Positions 43,270 to 54,625 of a DNA stretch of 64,000 nucleotides are shown here, piece by piece. Within the stretch, counting starts at the first letter, position 1, and the number at the start of each line of letters is the position of its first letter. The stretch comes from Lithodes maja. Lineage: Eukaryota > Arthropoda > Malacostraca > Decapoda > Lithodidae. Both the position numbers and the translations under genes were made by a program. The notes under the pieces were generated by a model. The model was not told where the DNA came from and did not search any database. It saw nothing but the letters and a program-made list of their open reading frames with translations. The stretch covers positions 1-64,000 of the forward strand of contig JBAKBP010007484.1 in assembly GCA_037953745.1 (NCBI GenBank). Reading direction: 5' to 3'.

Positions 43270-46107
43270 TCAGATTACTGAAAGGAGCTTAAGGCGACGC
43301 AAAAAACGGACGATAGGGGGGAAGGAAAATGACGGAGAATCGGATAAAAGGTCAGTGAATGATTTAGTACCAAAACAAACCGTACGCAGACGGGCAGTAT
43401 CTGGGCAGTCAAAGACATGGCGAACAGTTAGAGGGGAATGACAGGAGGAGCAGGTAGGGGGCGGAGTGCGGGGAGTGGACATCAAATAACCGTGAGTCAG
43501 CCGGGAATGGCCTATCCTAAGTCTAGTTAGTAAAACTTCCTCACACCTGTGAGAGCGGGAAGATGAGGGCCAAGGACGGACAGAAGGTTTGATTGCACGG
43601 AGTTTATTATTGCAGGGTAGAGCATCCCAATGAGATTGCCACGTGAAAAGAATAGAAGGCTTGAGTAAGGACAGCCAATCACCTAACGGAAGGTGGGGCT
43701 GGCGAGGGATCATTAAAATAGCATTCTTAGCCGCAGCATCGGCGTCTTCATTGCCACGGACACCAATGTGAGCAGGAATCCAACATAACTGGACCTGGAA
43801 TCCACGTAGGCTCATCTCGTGGAGAGCGTGTTTTATGGCTAAAACTATTACGTGGGAGGACGAATAAGCACGGAGCGCTTCGAGGGCACTACGAGAGTCA
43901 CTGTAAATTATAAAGGGCTGTTGAGGGGTGTCACGTATAATGTCAATAGCAGATTGGATAGCTAAAAGTTCAGCAGTAAAGATAGAGGCTTGGGGCGGGA
44001 GAGAAAACTGAAGGAGCTTAGTAGACAACACAGCAGCGAGGCCCACCCCAGAGTCAGTCTTAGACCCGTCAGTGAAGATGGCAAAATGGGGGCCTTTACG
44101 ACATATGTGTTCGAGTGCGTGTTGGCAGTGATGGCTAGGGACAAAAGGATATCTCTTAGAGAGGAAGGAGAGGTGAGTGCAAACATTGGGGAGAGAGATA
44201 ACCCATGGGGGGGAAGGGGAGACAACAGGCGGCGAAACAGCAATGTGAAAGTCAAGAGAGTTGAGGAGAATTGTAGCGCGAATCGGAAAGGAGGGGGAAG
44301 ATGGACACGGATCGGGAATGAAGATATCACTGAAAAGGGAATTAGTGGGAGAGTCACTATGTTTAATTTTTAATGCACGGCGCATAGTAACTAAATCGCG
44401 ATGGAGGGAGAGCGGGGGCTCGCCACTCTCAGCTAAGACGGAGGTATTTGGGGAGGAACGGAAAGCTCCAGTACAGAGACGCATACCCTGCGTATGAACA
44501 GGGTCCAACATCTTCAAAACGGAAGCAGAGGCAGACCCATAAATGGGGCAGCCGTAGTCGAGGATGGAAAGAACCACCGCCTTGTAGAGCATCAACATAG
44601 TGGTACGTCTGGCACCCCAAGTGGTATGGGATAGTTTTCTGAGGATGTTGAGAGCACGAAGGCCTTTACCTTTAGTATACTGAACATGGTCTCTCCAGTT
44701 GAGATGTTGGTCAAAGATTACGCCTAAGAATTTAACACTGGGATAGAAAGAAATCGGAGAGGGTCCCATTCGAAGCGATATTGACTGGCCACGGAGCCAG
44801 CGTTTGTCTCGATAGAAGACTATTGCCTTAGTTTTCTCAGCCGAAAACTGAAAGCCAACTGAAGATGCCCAGGCGATCACCCGTTGGATGGAGATGTTGA
44901 GTATACGTTGAGCATGTCTGAGGGTACGGGCAGTGCAATAGATGGTAAAATCATCAACGTACAGGCTGCCATGGACTTCCGGCAGCAATTGTTGAATGAC
45001 TTTATTTATGGCCGCGGCAAAAAGTTTGCTGCTGAGAACGCTGCCCTGGGGAACACCATTGACGAGTGGAAAGACATTAGAAAGAATTCCCTCCACTCGA
45101 GTCTGGAATGTTCGATCAGAAAGAAAGTTGGAAATAAAAAAAGGTAGATGGCCACGGGCACCACTATCATGAAGTAGTTGCAGGATGGGACGCCGCCACG
45201 TGGTATCATATGCCTTCTGGATGTCAAAGAAAACGGCGACGGTGATGGACTTACTTTCAAAGCCACGCTTGATATGAGATTCTAATAACGTAAGCGAGTC
45301 CAGAGTAGATCGATCTTTCTGAGAGCCAAATTGGGTCGGAGTGAGAATAGTGTTTTGACGGAGGAACCAAGTGAGTCTAGTATTGACCAATTTCTCCATT
45401 AATTTACAAAGACAACTGGTGAGGGATATTGGTCTATAACTCGAGGGCAAGCTCGGGTCTTTTCCAGGTTTTGCAATTGGGACGATAATAGCATGTTTCC
45501 ATGAGGTAGGAAATTGATGACGGATCCACACCTGATTATAAAATTGCAAGAGGTAGGATTTAGCAAGGGGGGCTAAGTTAGTGAGTAAGGCAAAACTTAT
45601 GTTATCTTGGCCAGGAGCGGAGTTAGGACAATTGGAGAGTGCATGTTCAAATTCATCCATAGTAAAGCATGCATTATAATCAAAGGTGTCTGGTGAAGAG
45701 AAGTTGAGGGGGATCGACTCCATTTCAAGTTTATGGCGGCGGAAATTATCGTCTAACCTCTCATTACTGCTGACATGGGCAAGATGTTGACCCAAGAGGT
45801 TCGATATCTCAAGGGGATCGTGAACAGTACGGCCACCGTGTACCAAAGCATGGCGCGGAGGGGCAATGTGAAGGCTGTTAATATTCCTGAATTTATGCCA
45901 AACGCATGATATCGGGGTAGACGGGGAAATGGTGGAGACATAAGTTTTCCAGGATTCGGATCTACTACGGATGACTTCTCGACGGAATTTAGCTGATAGT
46001 CGATTGTAGTGAGGTTTGATGGCACATATATCCATCAATAACGAGATGGAATGGCATAGAAGATCATCACGTAAAGGTAAGCGTGAACATAAAGAATTGT
46101 AACGTTT
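43270..46107 (-). pseudogene. I-clade LINE ORF2: RT and RNase H part
   Basis: An open 922-residue frame (43270-46038, extending in frame to the insertion at 46108). The RT shows APGQDNISFALL, YRPISLTSCLCKLMEKLV, FFDIQKAYDTTW, GVPQGSVLS and catalytic YVDDFTIYC. A C-terminal RNase H domain has FTDGSKTDSGVGLAAV, TAELLAIQSAI, YSDSRSALEAL and PAHIGVRGNEDADAAAK, so its D-E-D-D residues are visible. A CHSPLTVRHVFDC motif near the end is also typical of I-type elements. The part itself is intact; the break comes from the 46118-46540 insertion that separates it from the endonuclease. Confidence 0.85.
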
Positions 46108-46117
46108 ATTGAGACTA

Positions 46118-46540
46118 CCATGGACGTTGGTTGAGAGACTCAGACCAAGAGTGAGAGCAGTGGAAATGAATTACTTAAGGAGTGCGTGCGGAATTACATG
46201 GAGGGATAGACAGACTAATGAGGAAGTAAGAAGGAGGTGTGGTGTGGAGGTAGATGTGCTGGAAAGTGTGAAAAGGAACAACTTGAGATGGTTCGGCCAT
46301 ATGGAACGTATGGAAAGCGAGAGAATGACTAAGAGGGTGTACGAGAGCGAGGTGGAGGGACAGAGGGGGAGAGGTAGACCGAATATGAGGTGGAAGGATG
46401 GAGTGAGGAACTACATGAATGAAGGCGGTGCTGGTTGGGAGGAGGGGCGTCGACTGACTGGGGACAGAGGTGCATGGGGGCGGTTCGTTCGTGGCCACCC
46501 CTTCGGGGATCACGGCGTCAGGCAATAGATAGATAGATAG
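46118..46540 (+). mobile_element. 5'-truncated LINE with GATA tail inside the I-clade ORF2
   Basis: Flanked by attgagacta (46108-46117 and 46541-46550). The frame 46109-46528 has MNYLRSACGITWRDRQTNEE, LRWFGHMERMESERMTKRVY and GRGRPNMRWKDGVRNYM, an RTE-like LINE C-terminus, followed by (GATA)n. It is the source family of the 68 bp insertion at 40273. Confidence 0.85.
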
Positions 46541-46563
46541 ATTGAGACTATCGAGGCGGCGGC

Positions 46564-47455
46564 CTAATTCATGTTTACTTTTAGCAAGAGTGGATAAGGT
46601 GCTGTCCCACCAGGGGACTCGACGACGTAGGGGGGAAGAAGTCGTCTGGGGTATAGACTTAGTAGCTGCATTAGTAAAAAATTAACGAGGAATGAATGCG
46701 TTTCATCAGGATCCCTTAAGGGATTAAAAGGTGGGATTTGTCTGGTGTGGAGGACATATGCGTCCCAGTCAGCTTTGTGGAAGTTATAGCGAGGGAGCGA
46801 AGGACATGGACGGAATTGCAAGTAAGACAGGATGACAGGAAAGTGATCGCTTGAGAACGTATCAACACAGACCCGCCACTCGAACTTATCAACAATTGCT
46901 GTGGAGCACAGGGTGACATCAACAGAGGAATAAGTATGATGGGAAGCAGAAAAGTAAGTGTGTGAGTCGGCCTCATTAAGGCAGCAAAGGTCACGGTTCA
47001 AAAGCAAATGTTCAATCTGCGAACCGGCTGTATCAGGATTGGAGGAAGTAGGGTCCCATATAGGGCTATGGGCATTAAAGTCACCCAACAGTAAGATGGG
47101 AGAGGGTAGTGTAGAGAAAAACTGAGAAAGCAAGGAAAGGTCATAATTGTAAGCAGGTTGGTTATAGATATTGCAAATGGTAACAGAGTCACCATCGGGG
47201 ATATGAAGAGTAAGGATAGAGTGCTGTAGGAAACTTGTACGAATGGGAAACAAGTCAAAAGTTACTCGATGATGGACATAAATTGCTGTGCCATATTCTC
47301 CATCAGGGGATAGAGAACAGCACGCAAGGTGGTAGTTGGTGATGGATTTATTATAATTTCCAATGTGTTGTAAACAAATACACATTGGATTATAGACACG
47401 GAGTAAACGCTGGATCTCACCTAGATGGACTCTAGATGAGAGACCATTACAATTC
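46564..47455 (-). pseudogene. I-clade LINE ORF2: endonuclease part
   Basis: 273 residues with ILLLGDFNAHSPIWDP and SSDHFPVIL, catalytic motifs of the apurinic-type endonuclease, plus HTYSSVDVTL. The N-terminal LNVRSL-type start lies just upstream (to about 47455) in a region where the Met is uncertain. It continues into the RT frame after the 46118-46540 insertion. Confidence 0.75.
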
Positions 47456-47482
47456 CATTGTAGTATATAGGGATTGAACAGG

Positions 47483-48309
47483 TTAAGTGAGAGACGTCAG
47501 GTTACGTAAATTAACAGCACTGTTCGGCTGTTGGAGATGAAGAGGAACGGGTCTGGGGGGAGGGTCATGAGAAGGCAGGGAGTTTCGACGTGGACGGTGG
47601 GGGGATACATTAGAGGACAGGTCATGGAGGATAGTAGCTATCTTGGAGTGTGAAAGATCTGAACGTGACTTTAAGTGAAAAGCGCATAAGCACGAAGAGT
47701 TATGAGAGGCGGTGTTATCAGGGGTTGGTAAACGTCGGTCACGGAGAAAGGAGCGTATCAACGCAGCAACAGTGGATTTAGTGCGGGTAGGCGTCCGGCG
47801 ATACTCCCGCACAAAGCAGTCATGACAGCCGCAGTGGGGTGCATGGGAGCCCGAGGTGGTAACATTGATAGGTATCACACACAATTATTGTCCTCTCTCC
47901 CTCCCTGCCCACCCTGAACCAACTTCCAGAAGCACATCCATACTCATATCTCTCGCCAATCCATCCACTCACTCACAGACAACACGCAGCTGCATGCACA
48001 ACCTCCCGAAATCCATCCTTCCGAATCCTCCCTCCCTCGCGAGGACAGAGTCCACCTGGCCAGGCTGAGATGCGGACACCATCCAGCTCTCCTGAGCTAT
48101 CAGAAGAGACTGGATGACTCCGTTGTCGACGCCTGCCCGGGATGTAACACAGCACCCCATACCATTAAACACATCATAGAAGACTGCATTTCACACAACC
48201 ACTTACGCCAACAACATAATCTACACTCAATGAGAGCTCTGTGGGAAAGCCCGATCGTGGCCATGGCCTTCCTCAGGGACTCGGGGCTGTTCGGCCAGGC
48301 AGCTTAGGG

Positions 48310-48352
<43 letters not shown>

Positions 48353-50277
48353 TTGATAGGTGCGTGAGGTCGAGGACGAGTAGGCGGGGGGGACGCAGGC
48401 ATAGAGGGGGTGTGGAGTGAGGGAGGCTGGGACGGAGAACCCATATCAGAGCGGAAGATGCGAGAGCGAGGAGGGACACGTTGAGGTTTGGGAGGCATAG
48501 GTCGGGCTGTGAGGGTCTTACGTTTTACGGAGGGAGATTGACGATCTGAAGAGGGAGAATGTAGAGCATCAGATCGGCGTTTACTGGTGGAGGGGGTAGA
48601 ATCCATGACATCGTCAACATCGGTAGAGGGAGCCGGGGCAAGAGGCAAGGATTGAATATCAGTTACTGGTGAAGGGGACGCGGATGCTTTTGGGGTGGAG
48701 GCTTCATGAACAGGGGGAGGGGTATTCAGTGCATGAAATCGGTTGGAGAGGGGAACAGTGGCTGGACTAGAAAGGGGTGAATCCAACACAGCATCACTGT
48801 CCTCACGTCGTCGACTACCGGGAGAAACGTCAGTTGTAGGTGCACGAAGTCTAGCACTGTAAGTCATATCTCTAGAGGGATCTTTAACATCTCTTACTCT
48901 CAGTTCTTGCTTAGCTTCTCTGACAGACATGCCTGACCGACTAATGAGAAGCTTTAACTCAGCATTGTACATGTAGAACACACATTGCTTTGAGCGAGCA
49001 TGGTGTTCAAGGCCACAGTTAACACATTTTGGAGTGCCACAATTCCAACGGGTAGCATGTTTGACGGAGCTACAGAAGGTACACACCCGAACCTTCTTAC
49101 ACCTACCAGCTGAGTGACCAAAGGTGGAACAGTTTGTACATTGTAACGGTTTGGGGACATAAGGTCGTACTTCACGCCTTTGTCCTTCGATCCTGACGTC
49201 TCGTGGGAGGGAACGTCCACTAAACTTAATGCGAGCTATGCGGAGAGGATGAGAAGGAGTTGATTTGTTTGGGATACTATACAAATCAACGTCGTGCACA
49301 TTTGGATAACGCAAGCGCAACGACGACAGGAGGGTCGACTTATCAGGAAGTCCGTCATGGTCATAAGTTGAGGGTAGAACAACAGTACCGAGGATGTAAT
49401 TGAGGTCGTTATGTTTCGTGACAGTAACAGGGATATCGTCCAACGTAGTAAGAGATAGGTATGTCTCAGATTGGGCACGAGTAGTGGTTTCCACAATCCA
49501 ATCATTATTACCAGTCTCACGGAACGATAAGTCCGAAGTTGCATGCGCCGAGAGGAGGAGGTTCTCTAACTTAGCCCCCGAGATGTAGGAAGCCGGTCGT
49601 ATGACGAGGAAACGCGGCCAGTCATCATCGCCAAAAATTGAATCGAAGTGCCGGAGGGTGGCATTGGGGACAAACTGACGCCGAGGTTTCCGCCGATGTT
49701 GGGGGCCGGAATGAGGCATGTGAGGCTCCAGAGTTGCAACGAGTGAGGTGGAAGTAGTGGCTGAACTAACAATCGGCTGAAATGGTGGAGAAACAGTGTC
49801 GATGGGAGGTGAAGGGTCACCAACACTGGTGTCACTCTGCAGGTGGTCAGTGGAAACTGTAAGTCGGTTAACGGGTAGTGCTGAGGAGCAGGGCGTGTCA
49901 AGAGAACCCGGCACGCCAAGGTCTATGGTTTGAACAGGAGACTCAACACAAGGAGGGTCTCTCTTATCTTGGGAGAGGGGAGGGACATTTAAATCATGAG
50001 CGGCAGGTGTAGTTGGGCTCTGTGGAGAGTCGATATGAACAGGGGCCATTGTAGGGTCCACAGATGGAGGATGGGAATCCTTAGTCGTAGAAGCAGGTAA
50101 TTTAGTATCAGAGCGTGAGAGAGCATCAGACTCGGAACAACTCGGAGGGGAGGTGTCCAAGGTGGTAGACTCAGAGGGCAGAGGAAGGTCAGATGAAGAG
50201 TCCAGGGGAATGCAAAGGTCAAGTACCGGGGGCGCCAAAGCTGGATCCAGGGGAGGAGGTTTGCATGGCTGATCCAT
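47483..50277 (-). pseudogene. I-clade LINE ORF1 (Gag-like), split by a LINE-X fragment
   Basis: The main frame (48304-50277) is 657 residues but its last Val run is translated from the (AAC)n tail of the insertion. The true C-terminus is the frame ending at 47483 (NVTTSGSHAPHCGCHDC to the stop). The middle has CTNCSTFGHSAGRC, CTFCSSVKHATRWNC and CVNCGLEHHARSKQC, three CCHC-type knuckles for RNA binding. The N-terminal third is Pro/Ser/Thr-rich and probably disordered. It starts MDQPCKPPPLDP at 50277, after the purine-rich repeat of the 5' UTR. Confidence 0.8.
47874..48348 (+). mobile_element. 5'-truncated LINE-X copy inside the I-clade ORF1
   Basis: Flanked by aacattgataggt (47861-47873 and 48349-48361). 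It encodes the LINE-X C-terminus (PREDRVHLARLRCGHHPALL, CPGCNTAPHTIKHIIEDC, FGQAA, stop) and ends in about fourteen AAC units. It is highly similar to 42088-42500, differing at a few codons (CQQHN to RQQHN, EST to ESP). Confidence 0.9.
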
Positions 50278-51106
50278 GATGACCCTAGTTGTTTTTACTA
50301 TTCTATTTTCATTTTATCGGAAATCAAAAAAGAAAGAAAAACATAACCGAGGGGAAAAAAAGAAAGAAAAAGAAAAAGAAAAAGAAAAAGAAAAAGAAAA
50401 AGAAAAATAGAAACAAAACAATAAATAAAGAACATACCAGAAGGGCCAACAGAGAACCCTCCGTCGTGAGTCAGGGAGCCCCAGCCTCTATACCGGTGGC
50501 GCAAACAGGGGCAGGTCTCCAGGGGGCTCATCCTCATACCCTACCCCCCTATACGAGGGGGGATAGCACCAAAACGCACAGAAAGGCCAAGCTTAGGCAA
50601 AACCGCTATACTGGGACCGAGGGCAAAGTTAATTGCAATCATCCCCAATCTGTGCGTAATGGAGGGCAGCCGGACAGAAGCCAGGAAACCCACCAGGAAG
50701 GGAAAACGGACCCCTGGAACCGAGACCGGTCCCCACTGATGGGCGACCCCAGGGGCATCAACGCGGGCAACCACGTCGCCGCTCCCGGGACCAACCCCCT
50801 CGGGCGGTGAGCTAGACCGCCACGGCCCCTGTAAACGGAGAGGAGCCAGTACTCCAGACTCAGCGAGGGAAGGCTCTCGAGCCTAGCCGGCACAATTTAG
50901 TTAAAATAGGGAGGAAATCCTCCGCAAAATTAAAACAAAAATGGGAACACGAAAAACGTCGTCACCGGGAGGTTCCGCTTACCCCAATGACGACGGGGGG
51001 GCACTTTGTCCACGACGCCGATTGAATCCCTGCCCTAAAGAGAGTGACACCAACGACCCCATTTCAAGCCCCGCCACCACGACAAGGTGGCTCCCCATTG
51101 GCGGGG
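50278..51106 (-). other. 5' UTR of the I-clade LINE
   Basis: Non-coding. It contains a (GAAAAA)n tract (50335-50407) just upstream of ORF1. At the 5' end CCCCGCC can pair with GGCGGGG around an inner GCCACC/GGTGGC stem (about 51066-51106). Confidence 0.6.
50335..50407 (+). repeat. (GAAAAA)n microsatellite
   Basis: About ten units in the LINE leader; a pyrimidine tract on the element strand. Confidence 0.9.
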
Positions 51107-51117
51107 GTGCATGTGAG

Positions 51118-53150
51118 TGTTATGTCATCTGCATAGGAGGCTAAGTTTATTTGGGGCGTATTGGGTGTAGTTATATCGTGCATGTACAGATTGAAGAGTG
51201 CGGGCGATAGGACGGATCCTTGTGGGACTCCGTTTGGAAAGTTTCTGATTTTAGATGACTGACCGGCAAAAGATACGTGTGCACATCTGCCTGCTAGGAA
51301 GTTGGCCAGCCACCTTTTTGTGTTGTTGTGCATGTTTGTGTTGTAGATTTTGTTTGTTAGGTTGTGGCGGGGGATGGCATCGAAGGCTTTACTAATGTCG
51401 AGTGTGGCTAATAGTGATCTGTGTGGTGGTCTAGCTGAGTTGATGCCGTCGAAAGCTCTTTGTGTAAGGTCTGTGAGAAGAGTGTTTGTGGAGTGCAGTG
51501 GCCTAAAGCCATGTTGTGTTGGAACTAGGGGTAGGTCAGGTGTAATTAGTTGTAATACTAGGCGTTCCATGACTTTGGAGGGGGAGCAAAGGCGTGTGAT
51601 GGGGCGGTGCGAGGAGGGTAGCGTGGGGTCTTTGTTGGGTTTGGGGAATGTGATGATGATACCATGCTTCCAAATGTCTGGTATTGTGTTGTGTGAATAG
51701 CTGTAGTTTGATATGTTAGTGAGTGCTTGTATGCCTTGTGGTCCCAGGTGTCTGAGGTGTATGTTGCTTATGTTGTCTAGGCCACAGACGGGCGAGTGCT
51801 TGAGATTGTTGATGATATGCTTTGTCTGGTGATTGGTGAAGGGTGTATAGTCAGGGTCTGTGGGGAATTGTCTCTTACGTCGGATAACACGTCGGTCGTC
51901 TTTGTGAGGTTTTAGGTGGCTGACATGTGAGAAGTGATTGATGAGAGTGTTTGCTTGTTGTTTACATGAAGGAGTAGAGTCTGTTGTTGTGATTGCAGCA
52001 TGTGATTGTGTTGTGTTGCTGTTGGAAAGTGTGATGCTGTTTAGTGTTTTGTAGAGTTTTTTGGGGTTTGTTTTGTGATCAAGTGTTTGTAGGAAGTTAT
52101 TCCAATTTAGTTTTTGTTGTTCTTGTATTTTGTTGTTAGTTTGGGTGTTGAGTGCTTGAATTTGTTGTGTGATGTCTTGTGTGTGGGGTGCTGGGGAGTG
52201 TTTCAGTATGTCGCGTTGTCTGGTGAGGTTTTGAATTTCTGGTGTGAAGTTGGGGTTGTGTCTTTTTCTGTTACCTCTTGGAATGTGTTTCTTGTCAGCG
52301 TTTTGGATAGTTTTATTGGGTATGTGTACAGCATTGTTGATGTTAGTGATGGGTGTACTGTTTAGAGTTGTGAAGTGTTGTTCTGTCTCATTTGTGAATG
52401 CTTCCCAGTTAGCTCTTTTATAATTGGTGTATGTGTGTTTGTGGCTAGCTGGGGTGAGTCTGGTTTTGGTGGTGATAATGATCGGGAGGTGGTCAGAGCC
52501 TAAGGTTCTGACCACCCTCCAGGATGTTGTGGGGGCAAGTTCTGGGGAGTAAAAGGTGATGTCTGGAGATGATGGGTTATAGAGGGCTTGGTGAGGAATA
52601 TGGGTATGTTGATGGATGTCGTTAAGGATGATGAGGTTATCGGTTTGGTTTTGTAGTACCAGCCCTCTGTCTGTGTCGGGGTTGTCGACAAACCAGGCCG
52701 ACGTCTTGGCATTGAAGTCACCACCCAGGATGATGTGTGGGGTGTGTGGGGTGTTTGTGATGTGTTGTAAGTGTGGTCTGTATTAATTTGGTACTGTAGG
52801 GGATGTTTGGGGAGGGATGTGTATGTGTTTATGATGGTTATGTTGGAGTTGTTGCCAGTGCGTATTTTAATTGACTGTATTTCTGTTGTGTTATCATTTG
52901 GGGGGAGGAGGGATTTGGTTTGTACACTGGTTACTATGTATGATATTTCTTTGTGTACCAGGGTGATGAGTCCACCGCCCCCGCCAACAGCCCGGTCTTG
53001 TCTGATGGTGGTGAAATTATGAAATGTGGGTGTTTTTTGTAAGATGGCAATGTGTATGTTGTGTTGTTTGATGAAGTGTGAGAGTTCGTGTTTCTTTGTG
53101 TTGATGCCATCTATGTTCAGTTGAAGAATGTTAATGTTATGGGCACGATG
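51118..53150 (-). pseudogene. LINE-X ORF: endonuclease and RT
   Basis: The endonuclease begins near 53140 (MNILQLNIDGINTKKHEL) and shows an H-I-I-L-G-G-D-F-N box near 52730, then a shift joins it to the 483-residue frame ending at the insertion. That frame starts with GSDHLPIII (endonuclease His). The RT has ATLDISKAFDAIPRHNL, FPNGVPQGSVLSPALFNLYM and catalytic SYADDITLTC, cut right after by the I-clade LINE at 51118. At least one frameshift lies in the endonuclease (52500-52724 against 52515). Confidence 0.75.
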
Positions 53151-53619
53151 TATGTTGGGTGCTGCTGCACGAGGATGGGGTGGGGGTGAGGGGTGGGGGG
53201 GGGGGGGGGGGGATGGGTGAGGTGGGGGGGGGGAGCAGGAGATGGGGGTTGGAATGGATTAGGATGGGGTGTGGTGTGTTGAGTTGAGGATGTGAATGGT
53301 ATGGGAAGGTTAGGTGGGTTAGGGAGGAGAGGTGGACGGGTTTTAGGGGGGGGAGTGGATGATATGGGAAGGTTAGGTGGGTTGGGGAGGAGAGGTGGAC
53401 GGGTTTTAGGTGAGGGATTTGACTGGGAGAGGGAGGGGCATGAGGAACAGGTCCAGGTGTTTGTGTAGTGTTTCTTGGAGGCAAGTGTTGTGCAGGTGAA
53501 GTGGGTCCAGTTCCCGCATGAATTGCAGAGAACTGAACCCTTAGTATGGCGACTCGAAGTGATGGGTTTTGAGCAAGTTGGACATATGTATGTGTACGTG
53601 GGTCCTGGGTTGCTCTCAA
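53137..53619 (-). pseudogene. LINE-X N-terminal PHD-like finger and Pro-rich linker
   Basis: The long open frame here (160 residues) is not the coding one for the finger. A neighbouring frame reads CPTCSKPITSSRHTKG, LCNSCGNWTHFTC and WTCSSC at about 53450-53600. This is a C2-C2-HC-C2 pattern like a PHD finger. The Pro/His-rich stretch to 53150 separates it from the endonuclease. Poly-G/C slippage near 53195 may have shifted frames. Confidence 0.5.
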
Positions 53620-53950
53620 TGTCTCCGGCTAGAAGAAGTATTCAAGAAATGACAGCCGGAGAGTCATTTCTCGGTGTAGGAAAAACTGTGTGATGTGTGT
53701 GTGTGGTGTGAGAGGTGTGGAAATTCCCGGCGCGACCGAAGCCGCTCCAAGGACCCGTGCCCCCAGGTAGGGGGCAGGGGATGGTTGTGACGGTTTGGCT
53801 CCCGAAACTGCTCCCCGCGGCCGGCATCCGGTTTTCCTCCACTGGTCGTTGATTTTGTCTTCGGCCGTGGAGGGTCGGCAGCCATCCGCGGTTGGCAGCC
53901 TCGGGAGGTGGCCCCACGGCGTAGACGCCGCCACATCAGGACCAAGCATA
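53620..53950 (-). other. LINE-X 5' UTR
   Basis: The GC-rich leader starts with a hairpin GTGGC..GCCAC enclosing GGCGTCTACGCC at about 53906-53938. No coding motif is seen. Confidence 0.5.
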
Positions 53951-53976
53951 ACCTCTGGTTATAAAGATAACTGCAT

Positions 53977-54385
53977 GGTGATGGGCTGGTCTATCAGAGT
54001 GAGACCTGAGCGATCTCTGCCATACCCATAGCTTACTCTGACTGTTCCTTTTACTTATATATTTTCTAGATCTCAAGTGACGGCGTCTCTTCCGTGGATT
54101 GACCTCCCAATCTACCAAGATTGGAAGCTAAAGCGTCACATTATTCCTTTGCCCCTCAACTTTCTCTTCATAATTGCTGAGGGGCACAGGGCCCTGGGTG
54201 GGGCTTTGGTTTCCCGGGCATTTACGCAGCCTCTCAGCTCCCCACCATGGAGTGGCTTCGGTCACCCAGGCTTTATTGTGGTCGGCAGGGAGGGTTCTGT
54301 GGGGGCGCTCGTTTATGGCCTTGGCCTTACTCGGGGCCTTGGGGCTGTTCGGGCAGGCAGCTTGGGGAACAACAACAACAACAAC
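53977..54385 (+). mobile_element. SINE-like element with (AAC)n tail, copy 3
   Basis: Flanked by a perfect 16 bp duplication ataaagataactgcat (53961-53976 and 54386-54401). It lies ten bases beyond the 5' end of LINE-X. The 3' end reads GGGCTGTTCGGGCAGGCAGC then TTGGGGAACAACAAC. Confidence 0.9.
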
Positions 54386-54625
54386 ATAAAGATAACTGCA
54401 TCACTTACTTCTTTTGAATCTCTGGGGGTCCTTCAGTTTCTGAAAAAGATAATACAAATGTATTAATGTAAGTTACAACTCATACCGTACTTCATTTACA
54501 TTTCTACTCCTAATGAGATGAGAATGGTGAGATGGATGTGTGGGGCCAGGCTACAGGATAGAATAACAAATGTTGAGCTGAGGAGACGTTTAGGTATAAA
54601 GAGTATTAGCGAGGTGATGCGTACA

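Larger units (their letters stand above)
43187..51106 (-). mobile_element. I-clade LINE inserted in LINE-X, full length
   Basis: It is flanked by gtgcatgtgag (43175-43185 and 51107-51117). The 3' tail is (TAAC)n on the minus strand (43187-43199). It carries ORF1, ORF2 with endonuclease, RT and RNase H, and an 830-base 5' UTR. Two later insertions break ORF1 (47874-48348) and ORF2 (46118-46540). Without them it would be about 7.0 kb. Confidence 0.85.
42068..53950 (-). mobile_element. Full-length LINE (called LINE-X here), split by an I-clade LINE
   Basis: The 3' (AAC)n tail is at 42068-42084 and the 5' end near 53950, with a 10 bp duplication acctctggtt at 42058-42067 and 53951-53960. Removing the insertion 43187-51106 and one duplication leaves about 3.95 kb. 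Domain order is PHD-like finger, Pro-rich linker, endonuclease, RT, C-terminal Cys/His motif. Clade is uncertain (Jockey group). Confidence 0.82.

Noticed and set aside
48304..48360. Poly-Val C-terminus of the 657-residue ORF
   Set aside because: It is the translation of the (AAC)n tail of an inserted LINE-X copy on the other strand, not a real protein end.
54077..54466. 129-residue ORF at the third SINE-like copy
   Set aside because: It lies within the non-coding SINE body; the recurring peptide in all copies reflects shared repeat DNA.
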